DNA from: JAAZNF01 sp964561025
GTDB taxonomy: Bacteria > Myxococcota > B64-G9
Length of the DNA stretch: 64,000 bases
Assembly (NCBI GenBank): GCA_964561025.1
Contig: CAZLNM010000012.1
Span: forward strand, 1 to 64,000
Direction: 5' to 3'
Shown: piece after piece, positions 32,525-41,094 of the stretch
How positions within the stretch are numbered: position 1 is the stretch's first letter
Layout of the letters: every line of letters starts with the position of its first letter
Position numbers and translations under genes: made by a program
The notes under the pieces: generated by a model
What the model was told of the DNA's origin: nothing
Seen by the model: only the letters and a program-made list of their open reading frames with translations
The model's database searches: none

Positions 32525-33619
32525 CTAGCTGAGATCCACCCGGAGCACCTGGTTGCCGATCTGGACGCGATCGTCGTGAGCGAGCGGCGTGCTGCCGACG
32601 ATGCGCAGGTAGGTGCCGTTCGACGAGCCCAGGTCGCGCAGGAAGCAATCCCCCTGGCGGTTGCTGAGCAGACAGTGGCGCGAGGAGATGTACCCGTCAT
32701 CGGGGAAGCGCACCTCGCCCTCCTCGCGCCCGATCATGACCTCGGCCTGGGTGAGCAGGTGGATCTCGCCGATCTTGCCGCCTTCCAAGATCTGCACCAG
32801 GCGGGCCCACACCTGGGGCACCGGGCTGCCCCAGAACTGGCTGTCGTCGCCGGCCTTCGGCGGGGCCTCCAGGTCCTGGAAGCCCCCCGGCACCTCCAGC
32901 CGCAGCAGTTGCCGCCCGATGCGAAAGCAGGTCCCCGGCGCGATGGGCTCCTCGGCGGTCATCTTGCGGAAGATGCCGTTGAGGCTGTCGAGGTCGGTGA
33001 TGGAGAGCTGGCCGTCCTTGAAGGTGAGTTCGGCGTGCCGCGGGGAGATGAACGGATCCTTGGGGAACATGATGACCCCCTGGCTCCGCCCGAGCGTGGT
33101 GCGCTCGGCGGCCAGGGTGAAGACCGTGCCCTCGGAGCCGTCGGGCTTGATCAGCACCAGCCGGGCGCGGGGTTTGCGGGCGGCGTCGGGGGAGGCCACG
33201 TGCATGAACATGGTGGCCCCCTTCGGCGCCGCCTCGCCGCCGGAGAGCCGCTGGCCGCAGCCGCTACAGAAGACGTCGCCGGGCTTGGTGGGGGCGTGGC
33301 AGTGCGGGCAGGCCGCGGGGGCGCCAGACGGCGATTCTACGGCCGGGGCGGCGGCGACCGGCGCCGGCTCCGCGGGGGGAGGCGGCGGCGCCGCGGCGGG
33401 CGGCGGGGCGGCCGGACGGATGGCGCTCGCGGGTTTCGCCTGGGCGCCGGTGGCCGGGCGGGAAGGCCGTGGGGCTGGAGCGGGCTCTACCGGAGCTGGC
33501 GGCGCCGCGGCCGGAGCGGGCTTCTCCGAGGTCCCGCCGGGGCGCAGCACGTTGCCGCAGTCGAGGCAGAAGCGGAACGAATCGTCGTTTTCCCTGCCGC
33601 AGTTCGGGCACTTGACCAT
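32525..33619 (-). CDS. Zinc-ribbon and double FHA-domain protein
   Basis: 364 residues from the ATG at 33619, with GGGAGAG upstream; the longer frame to 33748 runs through the promoter. First zinc ribbon at 4-25 (CPNCGRENDDSFRFCLDCG), a Pro/Ala linker, second ribbon near 105-125 (CPHCHAPTKPGDVFCSGCG). FHA-A about 160-230 (LGRSQGVIMFPKDPFISPRHAEL) and FHA-B about 285-355 (IGREEGEVRFPDDGYISSRHCLL, GSSNGTYLRI). No membrane helix, so cytoplasmic. The architecture is common in Myxococcota and is taken as a phosphothreonine adaptor. Partners are not known. Confidence 0.88.
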   Translation of the reverse strand: MVKCPNCGRENDDSFRFCLDCGNVLRPGGTSEKPAPAAAPPAPVEPAPAPRPSRPATGAQAKPASAIRPAAPPPAAAPPPPPAEPAPVAAAPAVESPSGAPAACPHCHAPTKPGDVFCSGCGQRLSGGEAAPKGATMFMHVASPDAARKPRARLVLIKPDGSEGTVFTLAAERTTLGRSQGVIMFPKDPFISPRHAELTFKDGQLSITDLDSLNGIFRKMTAEEPIAPGTCFRIGRQLLRLEVPGGFQDLEAPPKAGDDSQFWGSPVPQVWARLVQILEGGKIGEIHLLTQAEVMIGREEGEVRFPDDGYISSRHCLLSNRQGDCFLRDLGSSNGTYLRIVGSTPLAHDDRVQIGNQVLRVDLS

Positions 33620-33672
33620 GAAGGCTCTCCCTGTCGTGCCGGACGAGCGCCGGCCGGATCCTATGACCGCGG

Positions 33673-33702
33673 ATTGAACCATCCGGCGCGCGACACTGTC
33701 AA
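33673..33702 (-). promoter_or_regulatory. Candidate promoter of zinc-ribbon/FHA gene
   Basis: On the minus strand: perfect TTGACA (33702-33697), an 18-base spacer, then TTCAAT (33678-33673). The gene starts 54 bases downstream. Confidence 0.45.
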
Positions 33703-33720
33703 GCGCCGCGCCAACTCCCT

Positions 33721-33749
33721 TGCCACACCTGGCGAGACGGCGTAGCATT
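33721..33749 (+). promoter_or_regulatory. Sigma-70-type promoter of cyclic-nucleotide-binding protein
   Basis: TTGCCA (33721-33726), a 17-base spacer, then TAGCAT (33744-33749). The gene begins 34 bases later. It is back to back with the promoter of the FHA gene. Confidence 0.5.
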
Positions 33750-33782
33750 TCCCGTCATCGAACCCACCGCGCGGGAGGACGC

Positions 33783-34211
33783 ATGGACTTCGAGGAACTC
33801 ACGGCGGGGAACTTGTTGTTCCGCATGCTGGACCAGGAGGCGCGGCGGCGCGTCGCGGCCCTGGGCCGGATCGAGGCCTTTCGCGCCGGCCAGGTGATCA
33901 TCGCCCAGGGGGACAGCGACACCGACATCTTCCTGGTGCGCAAGGGCTCGGTGGACGTGCAGACCCAGCAGGAGGGCTTCATCGTGGAGCTTTCCACGCT
34001 CGGCCCGGGCAGCCTGTTCGGCGAGGTGGCGGGGGTGAGCGGGGTGCGCCGCACCGCCACGGTGACGGCGCGCGAGGACGCGGAGGTGCTGCGCTTTGCC
34101 GGCAAGGAGCTGGTCGAGGAGCTGCGCCGCCACCCCACCGCCAGCCGCCTGCTGGACGCCATCGTGCTCCACCGCGCCAAGGACACCATCGGCAAGACCT
34201 TCGGGGAGTGA
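33783..34211 (+). CDS. Stand-alone cyclic-nucleotide-binding domain protein
   Basis: 142 residues. A single cNMP-binding beta-roll (about 12-115) with GQVIIAQGDSDTDIFLVRKGSVDV and the phosphate-binding cassette PGSLFGEVAGVSGVRRTATVTA, where Arg and Glu match nucleotide-binding members. No helix-turn-helix, so it is not a Crp-type regulator; only a short helical tail follows. Start ATG at 33783 with GGGAGGA upstream. Probably a cyclic-nucleotide-dependent adaptor; the neighbouring FHA genes hint at signalling but do not prove a link. Confidence 0.85.
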   Translation: MDFEELTAGNLLFRMLDQEARRRVAALGRIEAFRAGQVIIAQGDSDTDIFLVRKGSVDVQTQQEGFIVELSTLGPGSLFGEVAGVSGVRRTATVTAREDAEVLRFAGKELVEELRRHPTASRLLDAIVLHRAKDTIGKTFGE

Positions 34212-34297
34212 AAAGCAACCAGCGTCCGACGCGAGGCCGATCCCCGATTGCATGATCCTCGGGGATCTCGGCTGTCAGACACCGGGGTCGGGGATTT

Positions 34298-34327
34298 TTG
34301 ACTTTACTCAATGCGCTGAGTAATAAT
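34298..34327 (+). promoter_or_regulatory. Promoter of AAA_14 ATPase gene
   Basis: TTGACT (34298-34303), an 18-base spacer, then AATAAT (34322-34327). The predicted start point falls at about 34334, next to the ATG at 34335. No ribosome site is visible, so the transcript may be leaderless. Confidence 0.5.
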
Positions 34328-34344
34328 ACTCATCATGTTGAGTA
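34305..34344. promoter_or_regulatory. Tandem operator: two TACTCA-N6-TGAGTA palindromes
   Basis: First palindrome 34305-34322, second 34327-34344, offset by 22 bases (two helical turns). They cover the spacer, the -10 box and the first codons of the ATPase gene, so a bound protein would block transcription. Confidence 0.6.
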
Positions 34345-35540
34345 AATTGTCAAAGGCTTTCCGGCGCCCACAGGCAGAGACACTGGCGCGGCGACTGCGA
34401 GAGCCGCGCCGGTTCATCCAGGTGGTGGCCGGGGCGCGGCAGGTCGGAAAGACCACGCTGGTCGAGCAGGTGGTGCAGGACTCCGGTGTGCCGGTGGTGT
34501 TCGCCAGTGCCGATGAGCCCACCCTCAAGGGGTCGGATTGGATCGCTCAGCAGTGGGAAGCCGCGAGAATGACTGCCGGCGACAGCGGCTCCATCCTGGT
34601 CATCGACGAGGTGCAGAAGGCCGCCGGCTGGTCAGAGACGGTGAAGCGACTGTGGGACGAGGACACGCGCAAGAGGTGGCCCATCAAAGTCCTCCTGCTG
34701 GGTTCAGCGCCCCTATTGGTTCAGAGAGGGCTTTCCGAGAGCCTGGCCGGCCGATTCGAGATTTTGAACCTGCCGCACTGGTCGTTCGACGAGATGCGGC
34801 GGGCTTTCGGTTTTTCCCCGGAACAATACGTTTTCTACGGTGGCTATCCTGGAGCCGCTCCTCTGATCGGGGAGTTCGAGCGCTGGGTGCGATACATCCG
34901 CGATTCCCTCATCGAAACCACCATCTCGCGAGACGTGACGTTGCTTGCGCGGGTGGACAAACCGGCACTGCTGCGTCGGCTTTTCGAACTGGGCTGCATC
35001 TACTCGGGGCAGGTGCTCTCCTACAACAAGATGCTTGGCCAGTTGCAGGACGCCGGCAACACCACCACCCTGGCGAACTATCTCGAACTGCTTTCCGCGG
35101 CAGGCATGCTCTGCGGACTGTCCAAATACGCCGGTGGAAGGACCCGCTCGCGCGCCTCGAGCCCGAAGCTGCAAGTGTTCAACACTGCCTTGATCAGCGC
35201 CCAGGCCGGGGTCACGTTATCCGACGCCCGTGCCGACCGCGAGCACTGGGGGCGCCTGGTCGAATCGGCCGTCGGCGCTCACCTGATCAACACGTGCCGG
35301 TCGGGAAGCGGGGAAGTCTATTACTGGCGAGAGCGCGACCTGGAAGTGGATTTCCTGGTCAAGATGGGGCGAACGCTCGCGGCCATCGAAGTCAAGAGCG
35401 GGCGCAGACGCGCCGCAGGAACGGGCATGGCGGCCTGCTCGAAGATCTTTCGGCCAGACCATGTCCTGCTCGTGGGCGGCGACGGCATACCCGTTGAGAA
35501 ATTCCTGGCGACGCCCATCGAGCGGTTGCTGAAGAACTGA
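34335..35540 (+). CDS. AAA_14/DUF4143 family ATPase
   Basis: 401 residues. N-terminal AAA domain with Walker A AGARQVGKTT (32-41) and Walker B SILVIDEVQK (about 86-95). The C-terminal DUF4143 domain has YYWRERDLEVDFLVKMGRTLAAIEVKSG, a PD-(D/E)XK nuclease-like core with Asp and Glu-x-Lys. The family is common and mobile; its role is not settled and a nuclease or defence-type function is possible. The frame seems intact. Base composition is less GC-rich and the upstream A+T-rich operator is unlike its neighbours, suggesting transfer. Confidence 0.85.
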   Translation: MLSKLSKAFRRPQAETLARRLREPRRFIQVVAGARQVGKTTLVEQVVQDSGVPVVFASADEPTLKGSDWIAQQWEAARMTAGDSGSILVIDEVQKAAGWSETVKRLWDEDTRKRWPIKVLLLGSAPLLVQRGLSESLAGRFEILNLPHWSFDEMRRAFGFSPEQYVFYGGYPGAAPLIGEFERWVRYIRDSLIETTISRDVTLLARVDKPALLRRLFELGCIYSGQVLSYNKMLGQLQDAGNTTTLANYLELLSAAGMLCGLSKYAGGRTRSRASSPKLQVFNTALISAQAGVTLSDARADREHWGRLVESAVGAHLINTCRSGSGEVYYWRERDLEVDFLVKMGRTLAAIEVKSGRRRAAGTGMAACSKIFRPDHVLLVGGDGIPVEKFLATPIERLLKN

Positions 35541-35656
35541 AAACGGCTGTCCGGGCATGGAGAGGAGCGGGGACCATTCCCCAGGGCCCACGTCTTCTTT
35601 GGCGGAAACCGAATCGTTGAAAGCTCACTGTTCGCTGTGAAACTCCAAGCCGCTCT

Positions 35657-35676
35657 GAGCCGTTTGCTCCCGGCTC
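35657..35676. terminator. Small hairpin between convergent ATPase and beta-helix gene
   Basis: GAGCCG, 8-base loop, CGGCTC. It abuts the end of the minus-strand gene. The 134-base gap shows no gene. Confidence 0.3.
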
Positions 35677-37054
35677 AACGAGACTCGTACGCCCCCACGT
35701 CCAGCGGGGGAGAGGCGGGACGGGGCGTCTCGGCGCAGGGGTGGAGGTATTCGCTGCGCGGGACGAGGTCGAAGCCCGCCGCCGAGCCCGGGTCGGCGCC
35801 AGCGTCGATGGCCGGGCAGCCGGCCACGGGGTGGTAGTCGAACCCCGCCCGGTCGGCCAGGGAGGCCCCGCTGGCGGGGGTGAGGTTGTTGGTCTCCAGC
35901 GCGGTGGCCGCGAGGCGGGTGCCCGCGCCCACGAAGAGGTTGTTGGTGAGCGCCGCCGTGGCGCCGGCGGCGATGCGCACGAACGTCCCGCCGTCGTAGT
36001 CGTTGACCAGGGTGTTGTTGACCATGAAGAGCTCGGCCGACGGGTTGGACAGGCCCTCGTCGCCGTACGAGAACAGGGTGTGGTTGGGGCTGTCGGGGCC
36101 TTGCTCTAGCAGGTTGCCGATCAGGATGCTGCGGCCGCCGTTCGGGAGCTGCACGGTGTAGCTGGGATCGCCAGATTCGTCGCTGATGCGGTTGTAGAGG
36201 ATGAGGTTCTCGAGCGCCCGGCTCTTCAGCTCGTGGCCCTGGTGGGCGGCGTGGGAGTAGTTGAAGCGGAAGGTGAGCCGCCGCACGTGGTTGATGTAGA
36301 GGTTGTGCGACTGCCCGTCACCGTAGCCGTTGCGGGCGAACTCGGAGAATTCGATGAGGATGTCGCTCTCGGAATCGTCGCCCGCCAGGATGCCGTCCTC
36401 GTTGTCGTGGAAGAAACAGTGGCGCACGGTAAGACCGGTGCCCTCCTGGCGGATGCCGGCGCCGTTCTGGTCCGGGACGGTGCAGCCGGAGAACTCGATC
36501 CATTCCACCGTGGTGCGATCCCCCTGGATGACCCAGATGGCCTTGCCGCCGTAGGCCGCGCCGTTCGCGCGCAGGTGCGCCATCCCCCCCACGCCGCGGA
36601 TGGTGAGGTCGTTTCGGGTCCAGGCGCACACGTCGCCGAGGTATTCCCCGGCGTCGATCTCGATGGTGTCTCCGTCGCGCGCGGCCGCCGCCGCCTGGCA
36701 GGGCGTCTTGTAGGTCCGGGTCGGCCCCACCTGGAGGATCCGGCCCGGCGCGCCGTCTCCGTCACCGGTCCCGGCATCGTTCCCGGCGTCCGTTCCCGGA
36801 TCACCGCCACCGTCTGGACCGGTGTCGGAGCCCGGGTCCGCTCCGGCGTCGGCGCCGGCGTCCTGTCCCGCGTCTGCGACATGGCCGTCATCACCCGTCG
36901 CGCCCGCGTCGCCGTCGGCGCCATCTGCCCCGTCCGGCGAAATCGGCGCGTCCTCGTCCCCGTCGGGCCGGCCGGAAGCTCCAATCGATCCGGTGCAGGC
37001 GGAGCAAGCGGCGAGCACTCCCAGAAGGAAGCAGAGCCTAAAAAAGGAGCGCAT
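35675..37054 (-). CDS. Lipoprotein with right-handed beta-helix domain
   Basis: 459 residues from the ATG at 37054 (GGGAG upstream). Lipoprotein signal FFRLCFLLGVLAACSAC. A linker of Asp/Gly/Ala repeats follows (about 28-120), typical of Myxococcota exported proteins. The beta-helix domain (about 125-445) shows pectate-lyase-like coils with Asn ladders (LYINHVRRLTFRFNYSHAA; NLILYNRISDESGDPSYTV). No catalytic set for polysaccharide lyase is obvious. It lies 28 bases after the PHP-type hydrolase gene and is probably the last gene of a three-gene surface operon. Confidence 0.8.
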   Translation of the reverse strand: MRSFFRLCFLLGVLAACSACTGSIGASGRPDGDEDAPISPDGADGADGDAGATGDDGHVADAGQDAGADAGADPGSDTGPDGGGDPGTDAGNDAGTGDGDGAPGRILQVGPTRTYKTPCQAAAAARDGDTIEIDAGEYLGDVCAWTRNDLTIRGVGGMAHLRANGAAYGGKAIWVIQGDRTTVEWIEFSGCTVPDQNGAGIRQEGTGLTVRHCFFHDNEDGILAGDDSESDILIEFSEFARNGYGDGQSHNLYINHVRRLTFRFNYSHAAHQGHELKSRALENLILYNRISDESGDPSYTVQLPNGGRSILIGNLLEQGPDSPNHTLFSYGDEGLSNPSAELFMVNNTLVNDYDGGTFVRIAAGATAALTNNLFVGAGTRLAATALETNNLTPASGASLADRAGFDYHPVAGCPAIDAGADPGSAAGFDLVPRSEYLHPCAETPRPASPPLDVGAYESR

Positions 37055-37082
37055 GGAATCTCCCGCGAGCGCGATCGCCAAG

Positions 37083-38420
37083 CTAGGGCGAGGCCCAGAT
37101 CGGCGCGGCCACCAGGAAGCCGCCGTCCTGCATGGTGGCCCGGGCCACGACGTAGGTGGCGCCGATCACCGGGACCGAGAGCTCCGCGACGCAGGGGTTG
37201 GCGCCGGCGCAGTCGAAGGTCGACAGGAGGGTCTTCTGCGGCCCGTAGAACTCGATGGCGGTGAATGCGTCGCCCGCGTCGGGATCCGATACGGTCACCC
37301 GCAGGCTCAGGTAGCTGGCCCCTCGCAAGATCGAGCCCATCCAGCACTCGTCCTGAGCCATCATGACGATCGTGGCGTTCTTGTCGGTGGTGGCGAACGA
37401 GCGCCGCTCGAGCATGGCCTGGTACAGCGCCTCGCGCGTGAGCTCGGGCAGGAAGAACCCGCTGCGGTTGTCGTTCTTGGTGCCCCAGTCGCAGCCATGG
37501 TTGTCCTGGTTGTAGGTGGGCGAGAGGTGCCAACCCTTGTCGAGCGCCTGGAAATACAGGTCCCACACCGGGCCGTCCCCGTTGAACTCGAACAGGTTGA
37601 GCCGCTCGTCGGCCGGCGCGTCGTACGCGAAGTCCTTCCAGGTGTGCCCCGCGCTGTCGCCGGGGTGGTTGAAGGCGCCGATGCAAGTTCCGCAGCCGGC
37701 CAGCGCCGGGTAGAAGGCCTCGAAGTCGAACACCAAGGGGAACAGGGTAGGGGAGAAGAACACGTTGTTGTGGCCCAGGAGTCCCACCACCGCGGTGGCG
37801 TACTCGAAGGCGCAGCCGGCCAGGTACTGGCCGGGGACGTAGAAGGTGTCGGCGAGGGCCAGACAGGTCTGGTACTCGTCGAGCGGCCAGTAGAGCTGTT
37901 CGATGTGGTCCGAGAGGATCATGATGTCCAGGTGGGCGGTGTCGCGCGCGTAGGTGTAGGCCTGGTCGGCCGGGCAGTCGCCGTCCGAGTACTTGCTGTG
38001 GGAGTGGAGGTTGCCGAAGTACGCCCGGTAGCCGGTCCCCCGCAGGCAGCCTCGCAGGCCGCCGCCGCCGTCGCCACCCGCATCGGCGCCCCCATCCTCC
38101 GCATCCACGCCCGCGTCCACGCCCGCGTCGGGGGCCTCGTCGGCGCCCGCATCCAGCCCGCCGTCCGGCTCGTTGCCGTCCGCGTCGAATATCCCACCGT
38201 CCGCGCCGCCGTCCTCGGCGGAGTCTCCGGCGCCCGGGTCGGCGCCGGCATCGTTCCCGTCTCCGCCGTCCGGCAGGAACCCGCCGTCGTCGCCGGCCGT
38301 CGCTCCGTCGGCCGCATCCACGCCGTCACCGTCCGAGCCGTCGGGTGGCGAGGGAGAATCGCCGCAAGAGCACAGCCAGAGCAGGTCGGCCGCAAGGAAA
38401 GTTACCAGCATCCATCGCAT
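37083..38420 (-). CDS. Lipoprotein with PHP-type metallohydrolase domain (CehA/McbA-like)
   Basis: 445 residues. Lipoprotein-like signal ending LLWLCSC. Asp/Gly/Ala linker to about residue 122. The PHP-like domain begins at YRAYFGNLHSHSKYSDG (His139, His141, Asp146) and continues with ILSDHIE and a C-terminal GKGW-type region reading LSPTYNQDNHGCDWG; these supply the usual metal ligands. Relatives hydrolyse phosphoesters or carbamates. The long N-terminal spacer suggests display outside the cell. Operon with the two beta-helix proteins (gaps 48 and 28 bases). Confidence 0.82.
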   Translation of the reverse strand: MRWMLVTFLAADLLWLCSCGDSPSPPDGSDGDGVDAADGATAGDDGGFLPDGGDGNDAGADPGAGDSAEDGGADGGIFDADGNEPDGGLDAGADEAPDAGVDAGVDAEDGGADAGGDGGGGLRGCLRGTGYRAYFGNLHSHSKYSDGDCPADQAYTYARDTAHLDIMILSDHIEQLYWPLDEYQTCLALADTFYVPGQYLAGCAFEYATAVVGLLGHNNVFFSPTLFPLVFDFEAFYPALAGCGTCIGAFNHPGDSAGHTWKDFAYDAPADERLNLFEFNGDGPVWDLYFQALDKGWHLSPTYNQDNHGCDWGTKNDNRSGFFLPELTREALYQAMLERRSFATTDKNATIVMMAQDECWMGSILRGASYLSLRVTVSDPDAGDAFTAIEFYGPQKTLLSTFDCAGANPCVAELSVPVIGATYVVARATMQDGGFLVAAPIWASP

Positions 38421-38468
38421 GGGCGCTCCCGTGGCAATCCAGCACCTGTCAGTCTAGCAGATCCGGGG

Positions 38469-40496
38469 CTATTTTTTCGAGATTCTTCGGCGCAGGAGCA
38501 CAACGAGAAAGACGAGCCCCGCCGTGGCCGGCACGGGCGCCGAGGCGCAGCCGCAACCGCCCGACATCCGCTGGCTCGAGCCGTCTCCCGGCGTTGGCCC
38601 GTCTCCGCCGTCCGCGGGCGGCAGGCCGTCGTCCGTCGCTCCCGCGTCGGTGTTGGCATCGCCGGGTCCGTCGGTGGGCATGGCGTCACCGCCGTCCGGA
38701 GAAGCGTCGGAGGCGTCCAGCCCCGCGTCGCCGGCTCCGGCGTCTCCGTCGCCGCCGTCCTCCTCGATGGGTTGCCCGGTCTCGCAGCCAAAGGGCTCGC
38801 TCCGCTCGTCCACGCCCTCGGGCCGGATGCCGAAGACGGGAGAGGGACAGCCGCGTTCGAGCGCGCCCAGATCGGGGCCGCTTCCCCGGAAGGCGTCGTT
38901 GATGCCGGGGAGCAGGAGGCCCCGGTCCAGCGCCGGGGTGGTCGCGGAGAGGATGGCCTCGGGTGGGGAGAGGGTCTCGGTGTAGCTCGTGGGCGGCTCG
39001 AGCCCGCTCTCGAACGGCGACGCCGCGAGCAGCAGGCCGTGAATCTCGACGCCGGCGCCTTGCAGGGCGGCGAAACTCGACACCGACACCGCTCCCGACT
39101 CGAAGCGGATGCGAAAACCCCCGTCCGGGCGGTAGGCGTTGTAGTCGAACAGGCCGTCTCGAACCGTGCCGCTCCAGTCCACGGTGCGCGCGCCGCCGAG
39201 GGCGGCCGGGCCCAGGAAGATGTTGTTCTGGATGGCGAAGTGGGAGCTGGTCGTGTCGTCCCACACCACCAGTGGGGCGCCGGGGCTCACGAAGGTGTTG
39301 TGCAGGACCAAAACACCCGAGGTGCTGTTGTGGAACTTGAGGGGCTCGGAGGTGTAATTGACCAGTACGTTGCGCAGAAAGTACACCGGCCCGCCGAACA
39401 CCGGCTGGAAGGAGGCCGGCATGAAGGCGTTGGTGAAGCGGTTGAAGACCGCCCGGCCGTTCCCGGCGAGCGTGTCCAGTTCCAGGGCATTGTCGTAGGC
39501 GCTGACCACCTCGTTCCCGTAGAAGTCCACCGCCCGGCTCCCGTCCTGCTCGATCTTGAGCGCGTCGCCGAAGCCTTGCAGACGGTTGTGGCACACCACG
39601 TGACCGTCCCCGGCCAGGTTGATGCCGTCGTCGTTGGCGTGCGCCCCGCCGTCGTCGGTGTAGATCGCCGGCCACTGGAGCAGCCCCTGCAGGTCGTTGT
39701 CGCAGATGTAGAAGTCCTTCTGGTTCTCGCGGCTGCCGATGCCCAGGCGCACCTGGCGGATGCGCAGGCGGCGGGCCACGTTGCCCTCGGCGCCGGCGCC
39801 CTGGAAACGCAGCGCCCGGTTGGCGTTTTGCAGGGTGAGGTTTTCGATGTGGACGAAACTGCCATAGATTTCGAAGACGTTACCGGTGCTGCCTCCACCG
39901 TCCAGGATCGCTCCGTCACGGTGTTGTCCGCGGATGACGATGGGATTTTCCGCCGCGCCGCTGGCATTGATTGAAAACGTCCCACCGTAGGTGCCGTCAG
40001 CGAGAAGGATGACGGTTCCGGCGCGAGCGGCGGAGAGAGCGGAGCGCAGCCCGGCGGCGTCGGAAACATTGACCGTGTTCGGTTGCGACGGATCGCCGGG
40101 CACGCCGCGTGTCCGAGCGGTCAGTGTCCGGACCAGCTCCGAGCCGTTGTCGGGATCGCGGGCGACGAGCTCGACCTCGTACTCGGTGCCGGGGCGCAGG
40201 TAGAACAGGCTCCCGGCGAACTGTTCAGGCACCGAGAGCCCGGTCACGTCCTCGGGCCGCACCCGGAAGAGCGGTGGGCCATCCCGCCAGGCGCTCTGTC
40301 CCACCGCGCGATAGCGGACCGATACCGTGGCGTCGTGATCGTCATCGCCCTGGATGAGGAGCTGCAAGCCGAGGTGGATGAGCGTGGGCCGGTCCACCCG
40401 CACGGGATCGAGCAGGGTCAGGCGATCCTCGGCCCGTGAATGGTTGGAGGCCAGAAGCGCAGCGAAAAAGAAATGCGGCCAGAGCTGTCGGACCAT
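38469..40496 (-). CDS. Secreted beta-helix protein with MYXO-CTERM-like sorting tail
   Basis: 675 residues. Signal peptide in MVRQLWPHFFFAALLASNHSRA. N-terminal fibronectin-like part (about 25-125), then a right-handed beta-helix (about 130-500; GAAENPIVIRGQHRDGAILDG, VVCHNRLQGFGDALKIEQDGS). An Asp/Gly/Ala linker follows, and the end is GGCGCASAP, a hydrophobic stretch LVFLVVLLRRR and a basic tail, matching MYXO-CTERM surface sorting signals. The ATG at 40496 has GGAGGTG upstream, an in-frame 40547 start does not. Likely a surface polysaccharide-binding or -degrading protein; catalytic residues not assigned. Confidence 0.85.
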   Translation of the reverse strand: MVRQLWPHFFFAALLASNHSRAEDRLTLLDPVRVDRPTLIHLGLQLLIQGDDDHDATVSVRYRAVGQSAWRDGPPLFRVRPEDVTGLSVPEQFAGSLFYLRPGTEYEVELVARDPDNGSELVRTLTARTRGVPGDPSQPNTVNVSDAAGLRSALSAARAGTVILLADGTYGGTFSINASGAAENPIVIRGQHRDGAILDGGGSTGNVFEIYGSFVHIENLTLQNANRALRFQGAGAEGNVARRLRIRQVRLGIGSRENQKDFYICDNDLQGLLQWPAIYTDDGGAHANDDGINLAGDGHVVCHNRLQGFGDALKIEQDGSRAVDFYGNEVVSAYDNALELDTLAGNGRAVFNRFTNAFMPASFQPVFGGPVYFLRNVLVNYTSEPLKFHNSTSGVLVLHNTFVSPGAPLVVWDDTTSSHFAIQNNIFLGPAALGGARTVDWSGTVRDGLFDYNAYRPDGGFRIRFESGAVSVSSFAALQGAGVEIHGLLLAASPFESGLEPPTSYTETLSPPEAILSATTPALDRGLLLPGINDAFRGSGPDLGALERGCPSPVFGIRPEGVDERSEPFGCETGQPIEEDGGDGDAGAGDAGLDASDASPDGGDAMPTDGPGDANTDAGATDDGLPPADGGDGPTPGDGSSQRMSGGCGCASAPVPATAGLVFLVVLLRRRISKK

Positions 40497-40524
40497 GGGC
40501 ACCTCCGCGCGACCTTGCGCGACG

Positions 40525-40543
40525 TTTGCCATTGTGCGGCAAA
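40525..40543. promoter_or_regulatory. Dyad in divergent promoter region
   Basis: TTTGCC, 7 bases, GGCAAA, between the secreted beta-helix gene and the divergent small protein gene. A possible operator. The -35/-10 candidates around it are weak. Confidence 0.3.
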
Positions 40544-40588
40544 ACATGGTAAGGCATCAACCGGAAACGCGGGGGCAAGGGACAACCC

Positions 40589-41089
40589 ATGGCAAAAGAA
40601 GAGAAATTCGTGCGCCGCGTCCGGCTGGAGAAATACCTCGAGGATTACCGGTTCACCGATTCGAGCCGCATCCGCAGGAAGGATGGCAAGGCGTACCTCC
40701 CCGCGGTGTATTGCCACAACGGCCACAACCTGATGGTGCGGGCGGTGACCTTCGACGGGCTCCCCGCCATTCACGTGCGCGGCCTGGTGGGCGGCGAGGG
40801 CGGCCCTGCCGAGGACTTCTACCTCTCGCCCATCATCAACGATGCCCGCAAGGAGGGGCCCGACCTTCCGCCGGGCACGCGGCTGCAGCTCGTCTGCCCC
40901 ATCTGCGAAGAGTCTTTGCGAGCGCTCGTCCCCTGCACCTGTCGGGTGGGCGCGTACCGCAGGGCCCTGTACCTCACGCCGCGGCCCGACGAGCTGGGAA
41001 CCGTCGGCCTGTGCGAGATCTTCGGCTGTCCCCAGTCCTTCGTCTCCGACGACGGCGAGCTGGTGTTCGAGGTGGTGGCGGAGAAATAG
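40589..41089 (+). CDS. Conserved-looking small protein with Cys pairs, unknown function
   Basis: 166 residues, no signal peptide. Cysteines fall in CHNGH, CPICEES, CTC and C-E-I-F-G-C, an arrangement suggesting zinc binding. The N-terminal part is Arg/Lys-rich. I do not recognise the family. It is transcribed away from the secreted beta-helix gene and converges with the MopE-type lipoprotein gene five bases later. Confidence 0.75.
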   Translation: MAKEEKFVRRVRLEKYLEDYRFTDSSRIRRKDGKAYLPAVYCHNGHNLMVRAVTFDGLPAIHVRGLVGGEGGPAEDFYLSPIINDARKEGPDLPPGTRLQLVCPICEESLRALVPCTCRVGAYRRALYLTPRPDELGTVGLCEIFGCPQSFVSDDGELVFEVVAEK

Positions 41090-41094
41090 CCGGA

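Noticed and set aside
38080..38340. Asp/Gly/Ala-coding repeats as a possible CRISPR or satellite
   Set aside because: They are in-frame linker codons with no fixed repeat length or spacers.
36822..39974. 1,050-residue plus-strand frame
   Set aside because: Antisense shadow of the surface-protein operon, with no domain and a Val/Gly/Arg bias.
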